From: Minisyncoccota bacterium | GTDB taxonomy: Bacteria > Patescibacteriota > Minisyncoccia > UBA6257 > 02-FULL-45-10c | DNA: 34,775 bases | Direction of reading: 5' to 3' | NCBI GenBank assembly: GCA_028716745.1 | Contig: JAQUPE010000007.1 | Span: 1 to 34,775, forward strand | Part shown: positions 8,933-17,852 of the stretch, piece after piece | Layout: each line of letters starts with the position of its first letter | Position numbering within the stretch: the first letter of the stretch is position 1 | Translations under genes and position numbers: made by a program | The notes under the pieces: model-generated | What the model was told of the DNA's origin: nothing | Database searches by the model: none | The model's input: only the letters and a program-made list of their open reading frames with translations

Positions 8933-10483
8933 TTATTTCAAAAAGCCGAATAAGCTCTGCCCAGTCATTGTTTTTGGCTTTGGCAGGTCCATTATTTCCA
9001 AGATTGTAGGGGCAACGTCGGACAAAATGCCGATAGTCTCGCTTTCTATTAATTCAGCTTCGGCGATAGTTTTATTGCTTTGAAATTCTTTGGCTATCAT
9101 ATATATCGGTACGGGCGACAAATCATGGCCGGTCAGCGGCTCGGCGGTAAGAGGGTCAGCCATTTTTTCTACGTTTCCGTGATCGGAAGTAATTATTAAA
9201 ATATCTCCGCGCTCAACCGCTTTTTGAGCCAGCTTGCCCATTTCTTCATCCAGGGTTTTTACGGCTATGAGGGCGGCGTCAAAATTGCCTGTGTGGGCCA
9301 CTAAGTCGCCATTGGCATAGTTTGCAAGAATAAAGTCATAGGCTCCGTCTTCCATCGATTGGATTATTCGCGAAGTGATTTCGGAAGCCATCATTTCCGG
9401 ATGCTCGGCATGATTTGATACGTTTCTGGACGGAACCAAAATCCTGAATTCGTTATCATAGGGCTTTTCATTGAGCCCGTTGAAGAAATATGTGACGTGG
9501 GCGTATTTTTCCGTTTCGGCGATGCGAAGCTGGACCTTTCCGTTGTCGGCTAAAATTTTCCCAAGCGGATTTTCTATTTTTTCCTGAGGCGAAATAACCG
9601 GAACATTAAATTTGTCCAAGTATTGAGTCATGGTTGCAATATAGACATTATTGAATTTTTTTACGGGGAATTCTTTAAAGTCCGTAACAACAAAAGCGCT
9701 GACAATCTGGCGGACGCTGTCTTCGCGGAAATCAAAGAAAACTATTGCATCATTGTCTTTTACGCAATTATTTTCCGGGCCAATCATATGCGGTTTTACG
9801 AATGGATCATTTAAGCCTTCGTTGTGGGTTTCTTCTATTAATTTTTCCGCGCTGTCGGCAAATTCTCCGTTGCCGGTCAGGACATCATAAGCTTTCTGCG
9901 TTCTGTCCCAATGGCCGTCTCTGTCCATGGCATAATGCCTTCCGGAAACGCTGGCGATTTTAACCGTATCGCTAAGAAGGGGATTTATTTTCTGCAATAT
10001 TTTAAGCGATGATCTGGGCGGGCTGTCTTTTCCGTCTGTATATAGATGTATATTCACTTTTGGAACTTTATTTTCATTGGCAAATTTAATGAGGGCGACG
10101 ATATGATCAACCGAAGCGTGAATATTTGCGTCGGTCAGCAAGCCGATTAAGTTAAGGGCGCTGTTATTTTTCTTAACATGTTCAGCGGCATCCAAAAGAA
10201 CTTTATTTTTGAAGAATGATCCGTCCTGAATAGAAATTGTTATGCGGGGATAATGCTGATAAATGATTTTTCCGGAGCCCAAAGTTAAGTGGCCCACTTC
10301 GCTGTTGCCTTCTTCTTTCCATGGCAAGCCGACGGCAATGCCTGAAGCCTGCAGGCTGCCGGTAAGGTAGTGAGTTCTTATAAAATCGATATTAGGCGTT
10401 TTGGCTACGTTGATAGGATTGGTGATGTCTTTTGCTCCTATGCCCCAGCCGTCCAGCACTACTAAAATGACCTGTCTTTTCAT
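8933..10483 (-). CDS. gpmI: 2,3-bisphosphoglycerate-independent phosphoglycerate mutase
   Basis: VVLDGWGIG, GNSEVGHLTLGSG, SGRHYAMDRDGHWDR, TSDHGNVEKM; ATG at 10483 chosen because the ORF extension crosses the divergent promoter region. Confidence 0.95.
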   Translation of the reverse strand: MKRQVILVVLDGWGIGAKDITNPINVAKTPNIDFIRTHYLTGSLQASGIAVGLPWKEEGNSEVGHLTLGSGKIIYQHYPRITISIQDGSFFKNKVLLDAAEHVKKNNSALNLIGLLTDANIHASVDHIVALIKFANENKVPKVNIHLYTDGKDSPPRSSLKILQKINPLLSDTVKIASVSGRHYAMDRDGHWDRTQKAYDVLTGNGEFADSAEKLIEETHNEGLNDPFVKPHMIGPENNCVKDNDAIVFFDFREDSVRQIVSAFVVTDFKEFPVKKFNNVYIATMTQYLDKFNVPVISPQEKIENPLGKILADNGKVQLRIAETEKYAHVTYFFNGLNEKPYDNEFRILVPSRNVSNHAEHPEMMASEITSRIIQSMEDGAYDFILANYANGDLVAHTGNFDAALIAVKTLDEEMGKLAQKAVERGDILIITSDHGNVEKMADPLTAEPLTGHDLSPVPIYMIAKEFQSNKTIAEAELIESETIGILSDVAPTILEIMDLPKPKTMTGQSLFGFLK

Positions 10484-10515
10484 ATATAGTCTAAGATTAT
10501 AGTTATTTTGAAAGT

Positions 10516-10544
10516 TTGACAATTTATAGCCCCCAAGATATTCT
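10516..10544 (+). promoter_or_regulatory. Promoter for rny
   Basis: TTGACA (10516-10521), 17-nt spacer, TATTCT (10539-10544). Confidence 0.6.
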
Positions 10545-10623
10545 GAAAATACGAAATTAAGAATTAATAATGTTCCTAACAAATTCATTTTTTCAATGAA
10601 ATACCTAGAGAACAATTCAATAA

Positions 10624-12147
10624 ATGTTAACAAACCTGATTTTGGGGGCGGCATTTTTGTTGGTAGGATTGGCGGTTGGCTATTTTGTCAGACAACTTCT
10701 AGCGGCGCAGGGCGTTAATTCCGCTGAACAAAAAGTAAAGACTCTTGTCGATGAAGCGCAGTCTCAAGCAAAGGAGATTATATTAGAGGCGAAAACTAAA
10801 GCCTCATATTTGCTTGATGAAGCGAAAAAAGAAGAAAAGGACCAAAAGGCCCAGTTTTCCCGCACGGAAGAAAGATTAATGAAGAGAGAAGAGCAGCTTG
10901 AAAAACAGCAGGGCGAGATAACAGGTAAAAAAGAATCTCTGGAAAAGGAAGCTTCTTTTTTGGAATCTCAAAAAGCGGAAACCGAAGAGCTGAAGAAAAA
11001 GATATCGGGCGAGCTGGAAAAAGTTGCCAAGCTCTCTTTTGAAGAAGCAAAAAAACAATTGATGGAAAAAGTCCAGGAGACGCACAAAGACGAAATGATT
11101 TCTTTAATAAAGAAATTGGAAAAAGAAAGAATCGATGAAATAGAAAAAAAGGGTCTCGGAATAATAACAACTGCTTTGCAGCGTTATGCGCGTTCGCACG
11201 TGGCGGATATGACAACCAGCGTTTTTCATCTGCCTAACGAAGAATTAAAAGGAAAAATAATCGGACGCGAAGGAAGAAATATCAAAACATTGGAAAGATT
11301 AACAGGAGTGGAAGTAATTGTTGATGAAATGCCGGACAGCGTTGTGCTTTCTTCTTTTGATCCGTTGCGCAGGGAAATTGCCAGATTGTCTTTGGAAAAA
11401 TTGGTAAAAGACGGAAGAATACAGCCGGCGAGAATCGAAGAGAAAGTTGAAGAAGCTCGCCAGGAATTAAATAAAAGAATTCAGGAAATCGGCGACAATG
11501 CCGTTTTGGAAGTCGGAGTCATCGGACTTCCGAGAGATATCGTTCAATTGCTGGGCAGGCTTTATTTCAGAACCAGCTTCGGACAGAACGTTCTTGTTCA
11601 CTCCATAGAAATGGCTCATATATCCGGAATGATTGCGGCAGAGCTCGGAGTAAACGTTGAGGTTACCAAAAAAGCCGCATTGCTTCACGATATTGGAAAG
11701 GCCATAGATCATGAGGTGGAGGGAACACATGTGGAAATTGGAAGGAAATTACTCAAGAAATACAGCATAGACGAGAATGTGGTGAAGGCGATGGAGTCGC
11801 ATCACGAGGAATACCCATTTGCTTCACCCGAGTCTTATATTATTGCGGCGGCAGACGTTCTTTCGGCGGCCAGACCGGGCGCCAGGAGGGGAACGATTGA
11901 AAACTATATCAAGCGTTTGCAGGACTTGGAAAAAATAGCTACTGGCTTTGAAGGAGTTAAGAACGCGTATGCGGTTTCGGCCGGCAGAGAGATCAGGGTG
12001 TTTGTGGTGCCGGAAAAGATAGACGACTTCGGGGCTTTGCAGCTTGCCAAAGATATTGCTTCCAAGATAGAATCAGAGTTGAAATATCCGGGAGAAGTTA
12101 AAGTGACGGTCATTCGCGAAATGAGAGCGGTAGAAGTAGCGAGATAA
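10624..12147 (+). CDS. rny: Ribonuclease Y
   Basis: N-terminal TM, long coiled coil, KH segment (GRIIGREGRNIKTLE-like), HD motif LLHDIGKAIDHE. Confidence 0.95.
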   Translation: MLTNLILGAAFLLVGLAVGYFVRQLLAAQGVNSAEQKVKTLVDEAQSQAKEIILEAKTKASYLLDEAKKEEKDQKAQFSRTEERLMKREEQLEKQQGEITGKKESLEKEASFLESQKAETEELKKKISGELEKVAKLSFEEAKKQLMEKVQETHKDEMISLIKKLEKERIDEIEKKGLGIITTALQRYARSHVADMTTSVFHLPNEELKGKIIGREGRNIKTLERLTGVEVIVDEMPDSVVLSSFDPLRREIARLSLEKLVKDGRIQPARIEEKVEEARQELNKRIQEIGDNAVLEVGVIGLPRDIVQLLGRLYFRTSFGQNVLVHSIEMAHISGMIAAELGVNVEVTKKAALLHDIGKAIDHEVEGTHVEIGRKLLKKYSIDENVVKAMESHHEEYPFASPESYIIAAADVLSAARPGARRGTIENYIKRLQDLEKIATGFEGVKNAYAVSAGREIRVFVVPEKIDDFGALQLAKDIASKIESELKYPGEVKVTVIREMRAVEVAR

Positions 12148-12221
12148 ATTTTAAAATTCAGCTTGCTAACCGGTTTGTTCAGCCGGAGCGGGTAAGGTCG
12201 ATTAAATAAAAAATATAAATT

Positions 12222-12497
12222 ATGAGAAAAGAAGATTTAGTAGAAGTATTATTAAAAAAGATTGAATTGAAGACAAAGAAACAAGCCCAGGAAGCAGTTG
12301 AAATTGTTTTTAATGAAATCACAAATGCTTTGAAAAAAGGAGACGAGGTTGCAATCAGCGGCTTCGGAATTTTCAAGGTAGTAAAGGCTGCGGCCAGAAT
12401 GGGAATCAATCCTAAGACCGGCCAGAAGATCCAAATTGCAGCTGCAACCAAGCCTAAATTCAGAGCTGCTAAGGCTTTGAAAGAAGCGGTTAAATAA
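12222..12497 (+). CDS. HU-family DNA-binding protein
   Basis: GDEVAISGFGIFKV and NPKTGQKIQIAAATKPKFRAAKALKEAV. Confidence 0.93.
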   Translation: MRKEDLVEVLLKKIELKTKKQAQEAVEIVFNEITNALKKGDEVAISGFGIFKVVKAAARMGINPKTGQKIQIAAATKPKFRAAKALKEAVK

Positions 12498-12511
12498 ATA
12501 TCAGGTTAAAT

Positions 12512-12539
12512 AAAAACTTCCCCGATCGGGGAAGTTTTT
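12512..12539. terminator. Bidirectional intrinsic terminator
   Basis: Perfect palindrome AAAAACTTCCCCGATCGGGGAAGTTTTT between convergent genes. Confidence 0.85.
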
Positions 12540-12549
12540 ATTTGGCTAT

Positions 12550-13437
12550 TTAGTAGCCCAGTTTTTTCCTTATCTTGTTGCTGATATCCACGAAGTTTTT
12601 ATAAGCGTTTTTTATTTCATTCATTGATTTCTCCACCATGCTTTTAATGGAGTCGTAGTTTTTATTTTCAGTTTTAATTTCTGTGGATGTGGCTTTTTTA
12701 TTATTGAGCGGATCATTCAAAAAAACTTCTGTTGAGGTTGAGGCATTTATCATGTCTTCAAGAGTGCTCATTAATAATATTTCTGCTTTGTTATTCAACA
12801 AATTAGCATTGGCAAGATTTTTAATCGCTGAATTAAGATAATTCCAGGAATCTTCTCTTTTAATTAATTTCGCGCTCTCTAATTTCCTAAGATCGGAAAT
12901 TATTTTTTCGAGCCTGGCATCGGCTGTCTTGAGAATAGATTTTTCCTGAAAAACTATGACAAAAGATAAAATTTTCCTCACATTTTCATTGTAATAAGTT
13001 TCTCTCCAATCCTTGAAGTCTTTCGCTACCTGCTTGATTTCATCTAGAGAAAAGGCCTTATCGGAGGATAGGGATTCTTTGAGCTGGCCGGAATACTGTT
13101 CATTTTGTCCGAGAATTGCCAAGAACTGATCTTTGAGGGCGGTAGCTTTTTCTCCTGTTAAGGACAGGGACTTCAGCTTGTCTCCGAGATTTTCTATCTC
13201 ATTAAGCGATAAATCCACTATCTTTAAGAGGGCGCTTTTTCTGGCTTCTATTTCTTGAGAAAGTCTTTCTTCGTCGCTTAAGCTCGAATTATCTTTTATA
13301 TTAATCAGATCATCTACGCTGCCAACAACCTCCTTTAACAGAGATTCTTGGGCATGAAGATTGAAAATCGGCAATAACATGCCTAGGGTCACAAACAAGA
13401 TAACTATTATTAATAGTATTTTAGAAATCTTTTTCAT
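12550..13437 (-). CDS. Secreted/anchored coiled-coil hypothetical protein
   Basis: N-terminal signal MKKISKILLIIVILFVTLGMLLPIFNLHAQ, helical Lys/Glu/Leu-rich remainder; third gene after the sigma factor. Confidence 0.75.
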   Translation of the reverse strand: MKKISKILLIIVILFVTLGMLLPIFNLHAQESLLKEVVGSVDDLINIKDNSSLSDEERLSQEIEARKSALLKIVDLSLNEIENLGDKLKSLSLTGEKATALKDQFLAILGQNEQYSGQLKESLSSDKAFSLDEIKQVAKDFKDWRETYYNENVRKILSFVIVFQEKSILKTADARLEKIISDLRKLESAKLIKREDSWNYLNSAIKNLANANLLNNKAEILLMSTLEDMINASTSTEVFLNDPLNNKKATSTEIKTENKNYDSIKSMVEKSMNEIKNAYKNFVDISNKIRKKLGY

Positions 13438-13442
13438 AAAAA

Positions 13443-13919
13443 TTACATAGATAGCTCGTTCAGCAATTCGTCTACGGATTTATTGTTCAAATTAAAAGAA
13501 TCCAATTCTTTAGATTCTTTTTCTATGGCGGAAGAATTCAGAATATCGGAAGAATTTTTGGATGTTTCATCGAGAACCATGGCGACTTTGTTTATGGAGT
13601 CGCTGTAATAGTTAATTTCGGACAAAGTTATTTGAATATCGGTGCTCTTTAATTCTTTATCAAGTACGTCTGTATTCAAGCTGGTAAGTGCGCTTGGCGC
13701 CAAAGTTTTCAAAATAGATATTCCTCCAAAGACTACTACCAAAAGAAGGCTGGCCAAGGCTAGGGCGGCGCCGAATTTTATGGAATCGAAGAAGCTTCTG
13801 GAAACGGCTGAAATTGTGCTTTGAGGCGCGTTTAAAATAACCGCGATGGAACGTCTTTTGAAATTTTCGTCTGGTTCTATCAATTTTAATTTTGTCAGTA
13901 TCTCAATTATTTTTTCCAT
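13443..13919 (-). CDS. Single-TM protein encoded with the sigma factor; putative anti-sigma or membrane regulator
   Basis: Overlaps the sigma factor 3' end by 17 nt; one TM (FGAALALASLLLVVVFGGISIL) after a basic N-terminal cytoplasmic segment. Confidence 0.6.
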   Translation of the reverse strand: MEKIIEILTKLKLIEPDENFKRRSIAVILNAPQSTISAVSRSFFDSIKFGAALALASLLLVVVFGGISILKTLAPSALTSLNTDVLDKELKSTDIQITLSEINYYSDSINKVAMVLDETSKNSSDILNSSAIEKESKELDSFNLNNKSVDELLNELSM

Positions 13920-14439
13920 ATAGTTCTTTTAATAAATTTAATGCTCTATGTTGTATTATTCTTACTGCTCCGACGCTTTTTTCTATTGCAGTGGCGATTT
14001 CTTCGTGGCTTAGGTCTTCGATAAATCTCATTATCACGACGTCCTGCTGTTCCGGCTTAAGTTTGAAAATTAATTTTCTTACTTTTTCCAAATTGAGCTT
14101 TTCATCCAGATCCACCTTTTCCTGAATTCCGAGAAGATCTTCTTCTATATCTTCTATCGAAACATCTTTTTTCTTGGTTCGGTAGAAATCGATGACTTCA
14201 TTTCTTGCTAGCTGATAGAGCCAGCTCGAGAAAGGAAACTCTGTTTTGGTATAGCCTTTAAGGTTTTTCCAAGCGTTCAGAAACACCTCGTGAGTAAGAT
14301 CTTCGGCTGTGGATTTACTGCTGACTTTCAAATAGACGAACCGGTAGATTTGAGGCAGATAATGGTCATAAAGAGAACCAAAGGCTCCTTTTTTGCCCTT
14401 CTGGGCTTCCGTTATGTATTTTTTTTCGTTTTCTAACAT
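13903..14439 (-). CDS. RNA polymerase sigma-70 family (ECF-type) factor
   Basis: Region 2 YRFVYLKVSSKSTAEDLTHEVFLNAWKNL..FSSWLYQLARNEVIDFYR and region 4 LKPEQQDVVIMRFIEDLSHEEIATAIEKSVGAVR. Confidence 0.93.
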   Translation of the reverse strand: MLENEKKYITEAQKGKKGAFGSLYDHYLPQIYRFVYLKVSSKSTAEDLTHEVFLNAWKNLKGYTKTEFPFSSWLYQLARNEVIDFYRTKKKDVSIEDIEEDLLGIQEKVDLDEKLNLEKVRKLIFKLKPEQQDVVIMRFIEDLSHEEIATAIEKSVGAVRIIQHRALNLLKELYGKNN

Positions 14440-14557
14440 ATAGAACGAATGACTAGGCTTTTAGTTACCCTCCGCTTTTGGCAGATAAGCACGCCTTTTT
14501 GGGGCGACTAGACGGCCCTTTTAGTTACTAGAAAGGGATTCTTCACCCCTATACACT

Positions 14558-14563
14558 ATTATA
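14558..14563 (-). promoter_or_regulatory. -10 element upstream of the sigma factor operon
   Basis: TATAAT on the minus strand; predicted leader of about 110 nt; no convincing consensus -35 box. Confidence 0.4.
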
Positions 14564-14585
14564 CTATTTTTCAAATCGCTCTTTA

Positions 14586-14613
14586 AATAAAAAAGGCTCA
14601 CACATAAGCCTTT
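14586..14613 (-). terminator. Intrinsic-terminator-like hairpin reading on the minus strand
   Basis: Minus strand AAAGGCT-tatgtgtg... AGCCTTTTTTATTT. Confidence 0.55.
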
Positions 14614-14711
14614 AAATCATTTTACCTTTTTTGGCTGTCCAGGGCAACCAAGAAAGAATATCTTGAAAACAATACCATTAGAGTGTTATTTTAAGATTAA
14701 GAAATAAGTAT

Positions 14712-14786
14712 GGTGCCTGTGGTTCAATGGTAGAACTCCGCTCTGTGGCAGCGGCGACACGGGTTCGATCCCCGTCAGGCACCCCA
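14712..14786 (+). tRNA. tRNA-His (anticodon GTG)
   Basis: Acceptor GTGCCTG/CAGGCAC with extra 5' G, anticodon arm CCGCT-CTGTGGC-AGCGG, T-arm CGGGTTCGATCCCCG, encoded CCA. Confidence 0.95.
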
Positions 14787-14803
14787 TAAGTTATTGTTAA
14801 AAT

Positions 14804-16270
14804 ATGACACAAGTACAAGATCAAAGTATGGTGGAATTAATTAATAAGTATGTAGAATTATCCGCTGAAACAGAATGGATTGAGTTTAAGGCAAATCACC
14901 AGTCTCCGGAAAAGATAGGTGAGTATATTTCAGCTCTCTCAAATTCGGCATGTTTGCATCAAAAAGCAGAGGCATATTTAATATTCGGAATTGAAAATGA
15001 TACACATAAGATTGTTGGCACAACTTTTGACCATAGAAAAGAAAAGGGTAAGGGCAACGAGCCATTAGAATCCTGGTTAGTTAGAAGTTTTAAGCCAAAT
15101 ATTGAATTTAAGGTTTTTGATATAAATTACCCAGGAAATAAAAGACTTGTAGTATTTCATATACCGCCAGCTGTTTCTGGTCCTGTAAAATTTTTAAATA
15201 TTGCACACATTAGGGTTGGAAATACAACGCAACGTTTAGATAAATTTCCAGAAAAAGAAGCTATTATTTGGGCTAGGCGTACTCCTTTTGAAGAAAAAAT
15301 AGCTAAAGAAGATGTTTCTGAGACGGAAATTCTTGATTTACTCAATCATGATCAATATTTTAGGTTAACTAAAGAATCAAGACCCAAAAATGAGGATGGA
15401 ATTATTGAAAAATTATTACAGGAAGATTTTATTTTAAAAAGGGGCGGTAAATATCACATTTCTAATTTAGGAGCTATTTTGCTAGCCCAAGATTTGAGAA
15501 ATTTTACTATGTTAAAAAATAAGGGAGTTCGAATAATTACATATAAGGGCATAAATCGTTTAGATGCTATAAAAGATGTAACTGGACAAAAAGGATATGC
15601 GGTTGGTTTTGAAAATTTAATATCCTATATTGAAAGTCAAATTCCAGATATAGAAATTATAGGAAAAGATTTTCGTTTTAGTGGAGATAAATATCCACCA
15701 GAATCTATTCGTGAGTTTGTAGCAAATGCGTTGATACATCAAGATTTTTATATTATGGGACAAGGACCATCAATAGAAATTTTTGAAGATAGAATTGAAA
15801 TTTGTAACGCTGGTAATCCATTAATAGAACCCGATCGGTTTATGGATCATCCACCAAAATCTCGTAATGAAAAATTAACAGATAAGTTGCGAAGGATGAA
15901 AATATGCGAAAAAAGAGGGAGCGGTGTAGATAGGGCGATTTTTAAAATTGAATTAGCACAATTGCCTGCACCAAAAATAGAGAAGCAAGAAGATAGCGTT
16001 AAGGTTGTGATATTTTCACATAAAAAGTTAGCTCAGTTAACGAAAGAGGATCAGTGTAGAGCATGTTATTTCCATAGTTGCGTTAAGCATGTTATTGAAG
16101 GTGATGCCTTAACTAATGCTTCGCTTTGCAAAAGGCTTGGAATTGAGAAAAAAAATAATGCCATTGCCTCAAGAATTATCAGTAATGCCATTAGAAATAA
16201 ATTAATTAGACCGTTTGACCCCGAAAATAAATCAAACCGTTATGCAAAATATTTGCCATATTGGGCATAA
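14804..16270 (+). CDS. AlbA_2/Schlafen-like domain plus RecG-C/ATP-binding-like putative transcriptional regulator
   Basis: ETEWIEFKANHQSPEKIGEYISALSNSA (AlbA_2), HIRVGNTTQRL, ESIREFVANALIHQDF..SIEIFEDRIEICNAGNPL, CEKRGSGVDRAI. Confidence 0.85.
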   Translation: MTQVQDQSMVELINKYVELSAETEWIEFKANHQSPEKIGEYISALSNSACLHQKAEAYLIFGIENDTHKIVGTTFDHRKEKGKGNEPLESWLVRSFKPNIEFKVFDINYPGNKRLVVFHIPPAVSGPVKFLNIAHIRVGNTTQRLDKFPEKEAIIWARRTPFEEKIAKEDVSETEILDLLNHDQYFRLTKESRPKNEDGIIEKLLQEDFILKRGGKYHISNLGAILLAQDLRNFTMLKNKGVRIITYKGINRLDAIKDVTGQKGYAVGFENLISYIESQIPDIEIIGKDFRFSGDKYPPESIREFVANALIHQDFYIMGQGPSIEIFEDRIEICNAGNPLIEPDRFMDHPPKSRNEKLTDKLRRMKICEKRGSGVDRAIFKIELAQLPAPKIEKQEDSVKVVIFSHKKLAQLTKEDQCRACYFHSCVKHVIEGDALTNASLCKRLGIEKKNNAIASRIISNAIRNKLIRPFDPENKSNRYAKYLPYWA

Positions 16271-16471
16271 GGCTTATTTGATTAGGCAAAAAAAAATCTT
16301 TTAAAAGGTCGAATTTGCCTTATTTTAAGGCCCAATCTTATTTGATGGCTAATTGATTAGATTGGCTAGAAAAACTGGTCTTGGGGGCTATACTTAAATT
16401 CGTTATAATTTTTGAATTTTGGCCTAGCAAAAACAAGTTTTAATATAATCCATTTCCTGACTCATTAATAT

Positions 16472-16497
16472 AAAATCGCCCAAGAGGCGGTTTTTTG
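16472..16497 (+). terminator. Intrinsic terminator or attenuator directly upstream of the S51-like gene
   Basis: AAAATCGCC-caaga-GGCGGTTTTTT, ending 13 nt before the ATG at 16511. Confidence 0.7.
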
Positions 16498-16510
16498 TTA
16501 GGATAATAAT

Positions 16511-17134
16511 ATGAAATTATTTCTCGCATCATCATTTGATAAAACGGCTCCATTGCTTGAAAAAAAATTACAGGAACCTATTAAGGGTAAGAAAGTTATT
16601 TTTATAGCAAATCCGGCAGATTGTTATGAGGGAGATAGGTGGTGGATTAAATTAGACCGAGATGCATTTATTAAGCTTGGTTGTGAAATTATTGAAATTG
16701 ATTTGCGCAATATTTTAAAAGAAGAATTCATAAAGAAATTGGAAAAATCCGACATTATTCATTTTTGCGGTGGAAGTGTTTTGTATTCCATATCACTTAT
16801 AAAAGAAAAGGGTTTTGATAAATTAATTAAAGAATTTGTTAAAAAAAATAAGGTTATTTATACTGGGACAAGCGCGGGCTCGATGATTGTTGCTAAAGAT
16901 TTATCTTTAAGTGTTTTTGATTCGGACGAAAAACAGTTTGTTGATAAAATAAAAGATTATTCCGGTCTTGGTTTGGTTAATTTTTTGATTATGCCGCATT
17001 CTAATAATAATGATTTTTCTGAAGGGAATATAAAAGCAGTTAGTTTTCTACCAAAATATTCCCAACCGGTCATCTTTTTATATGATAATCAGGCAATATG
17101 GGTTGTTGATGATAAAATTGAGATTATTGAATAA
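16511..17134 (+). CDS. Peptidase S51 / type 1 glutamine amidotransferase-like protein (dipeptidase E-like)
   Basis: Nucleophile elbow GTSAGSMI, HFCGGSVLY, C-terminal LYDNQAIWVVDDKIEII. Confidence 0.85.
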   Translation: MKLFLASSFDKTAPLLEKKLQEPIKGKKVIFIANPADCYEGDRWWIKLDRDAFIKLGCEIIEIDLRNILKEEFIKKLEKSDIIHFCGGSVLYSISLIKEKGFDKLIKEFVKKNKVIYTGTSAGSMIVAKDLSLSVFDSDEKQFVDKIKDYSGLGLVNFLIMPHSNNNDFSEGNIKAVSFLPKYSQPVIFLYDNQAIWVVDDKIEIIE

Positions 17135-17174
17135 AATAGGTTCTAATTCGATTCTAATGAGGTATAATTTTGGT

Positions 17175-17852
17175 ATGAAAAAATATATAGCATGTTTTAT
17201 ATTAGCCTCTTTTTTTATGCCGATTGCCATATTTGCTCATCAGCCGAACTATATTGATAAGAAAATAGAAATTATTAACACGGAGCCTGACATATCAAAG
17301 GCATATTATGGCGAACTTATTGGATCAAAAGCTGTATACACAATTTATGCAACTTCATCATTAAAGTTATATGTCCAAATTTTATCTCCAAAAATTAAAA
17401 ATTCTAATAAAAATTTTACAGTATTAATAACAGATGAGAGGCAAAACACAATTGTAAATCTGGAGACTCCGGCAGAAGAATGGCAAAGTTGGTATGAAGA
17501 TTATGGCGGCGACTGGTATTGGCAGGGGCCATCATTTAGCGGGGTTATCCCAGCCGGCACGTATAGTATTGTTGTTAGTAATCCCGATAATACCGGAAAA
17601 TATTCGCTAGCTATTGGAGAAACAGAAAGTTTTCCAATTAAACAGACGCTTTATACTATTCAGGAATTATATTCTATAAAAACAAATTTTTTTAATGAAC
17701 CGTGGTACGGAATATTCTATGGCATTATAGGTAAATATTTACTTTTGAGTCTGGCAATTTTAATAGTTATTTTATTTGTTCTTATATGGTTTTTTGTGCG
17801 GTTATTGAAAAATCCGCGCAAGGATTCTCAAAAGAAAAATTTAAATAAATGA
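17175..17852 (+). CDS. Exported protein with C-terminal TM anchor, hypothetical
   Basis: Start MKKYIACFILASFFMPIAIFA (signal), beta-rich middle, C-terminal TM LLLSLAILIVILFVLIWFFV plus basic tail; stop overlaps the rsgA start (ATGA). Confidence 0.75.
   Translation: MKKYIACFILASFFMPIAIFAHQPNYIDKKIEIINTEPDISKAYYGELIGSKAVYTIYATSSLKLYVQILSPKIKNSNKNFTVLITDERQNTIVNLETPAEEWQSWYEDYGGDWYWQGPSFSGVIPAGTYSIVVSNPDNTGKYSLAIGETESFPIKQTLYTIQELYSIKTNFFNEPWYGIFYGIIGKYLLLSLAILIVILFVLIWFFVRLLKNPRKDSQKKNLNK

Noticed and set aside
10484-10654. N-terminal extension of gpmI to 10654
   Set aside because: Would overlap rny and the divergent promoters; MKRQVILVVLDGWG is the expected N-terminus.
14712-16510. Integrated element with att repeats at tRNA-His
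   Set aside because: No duplicated tRNA 3' end and no integrase found in the flanking sequence; kept only as a weak accessory-block hypothesis.
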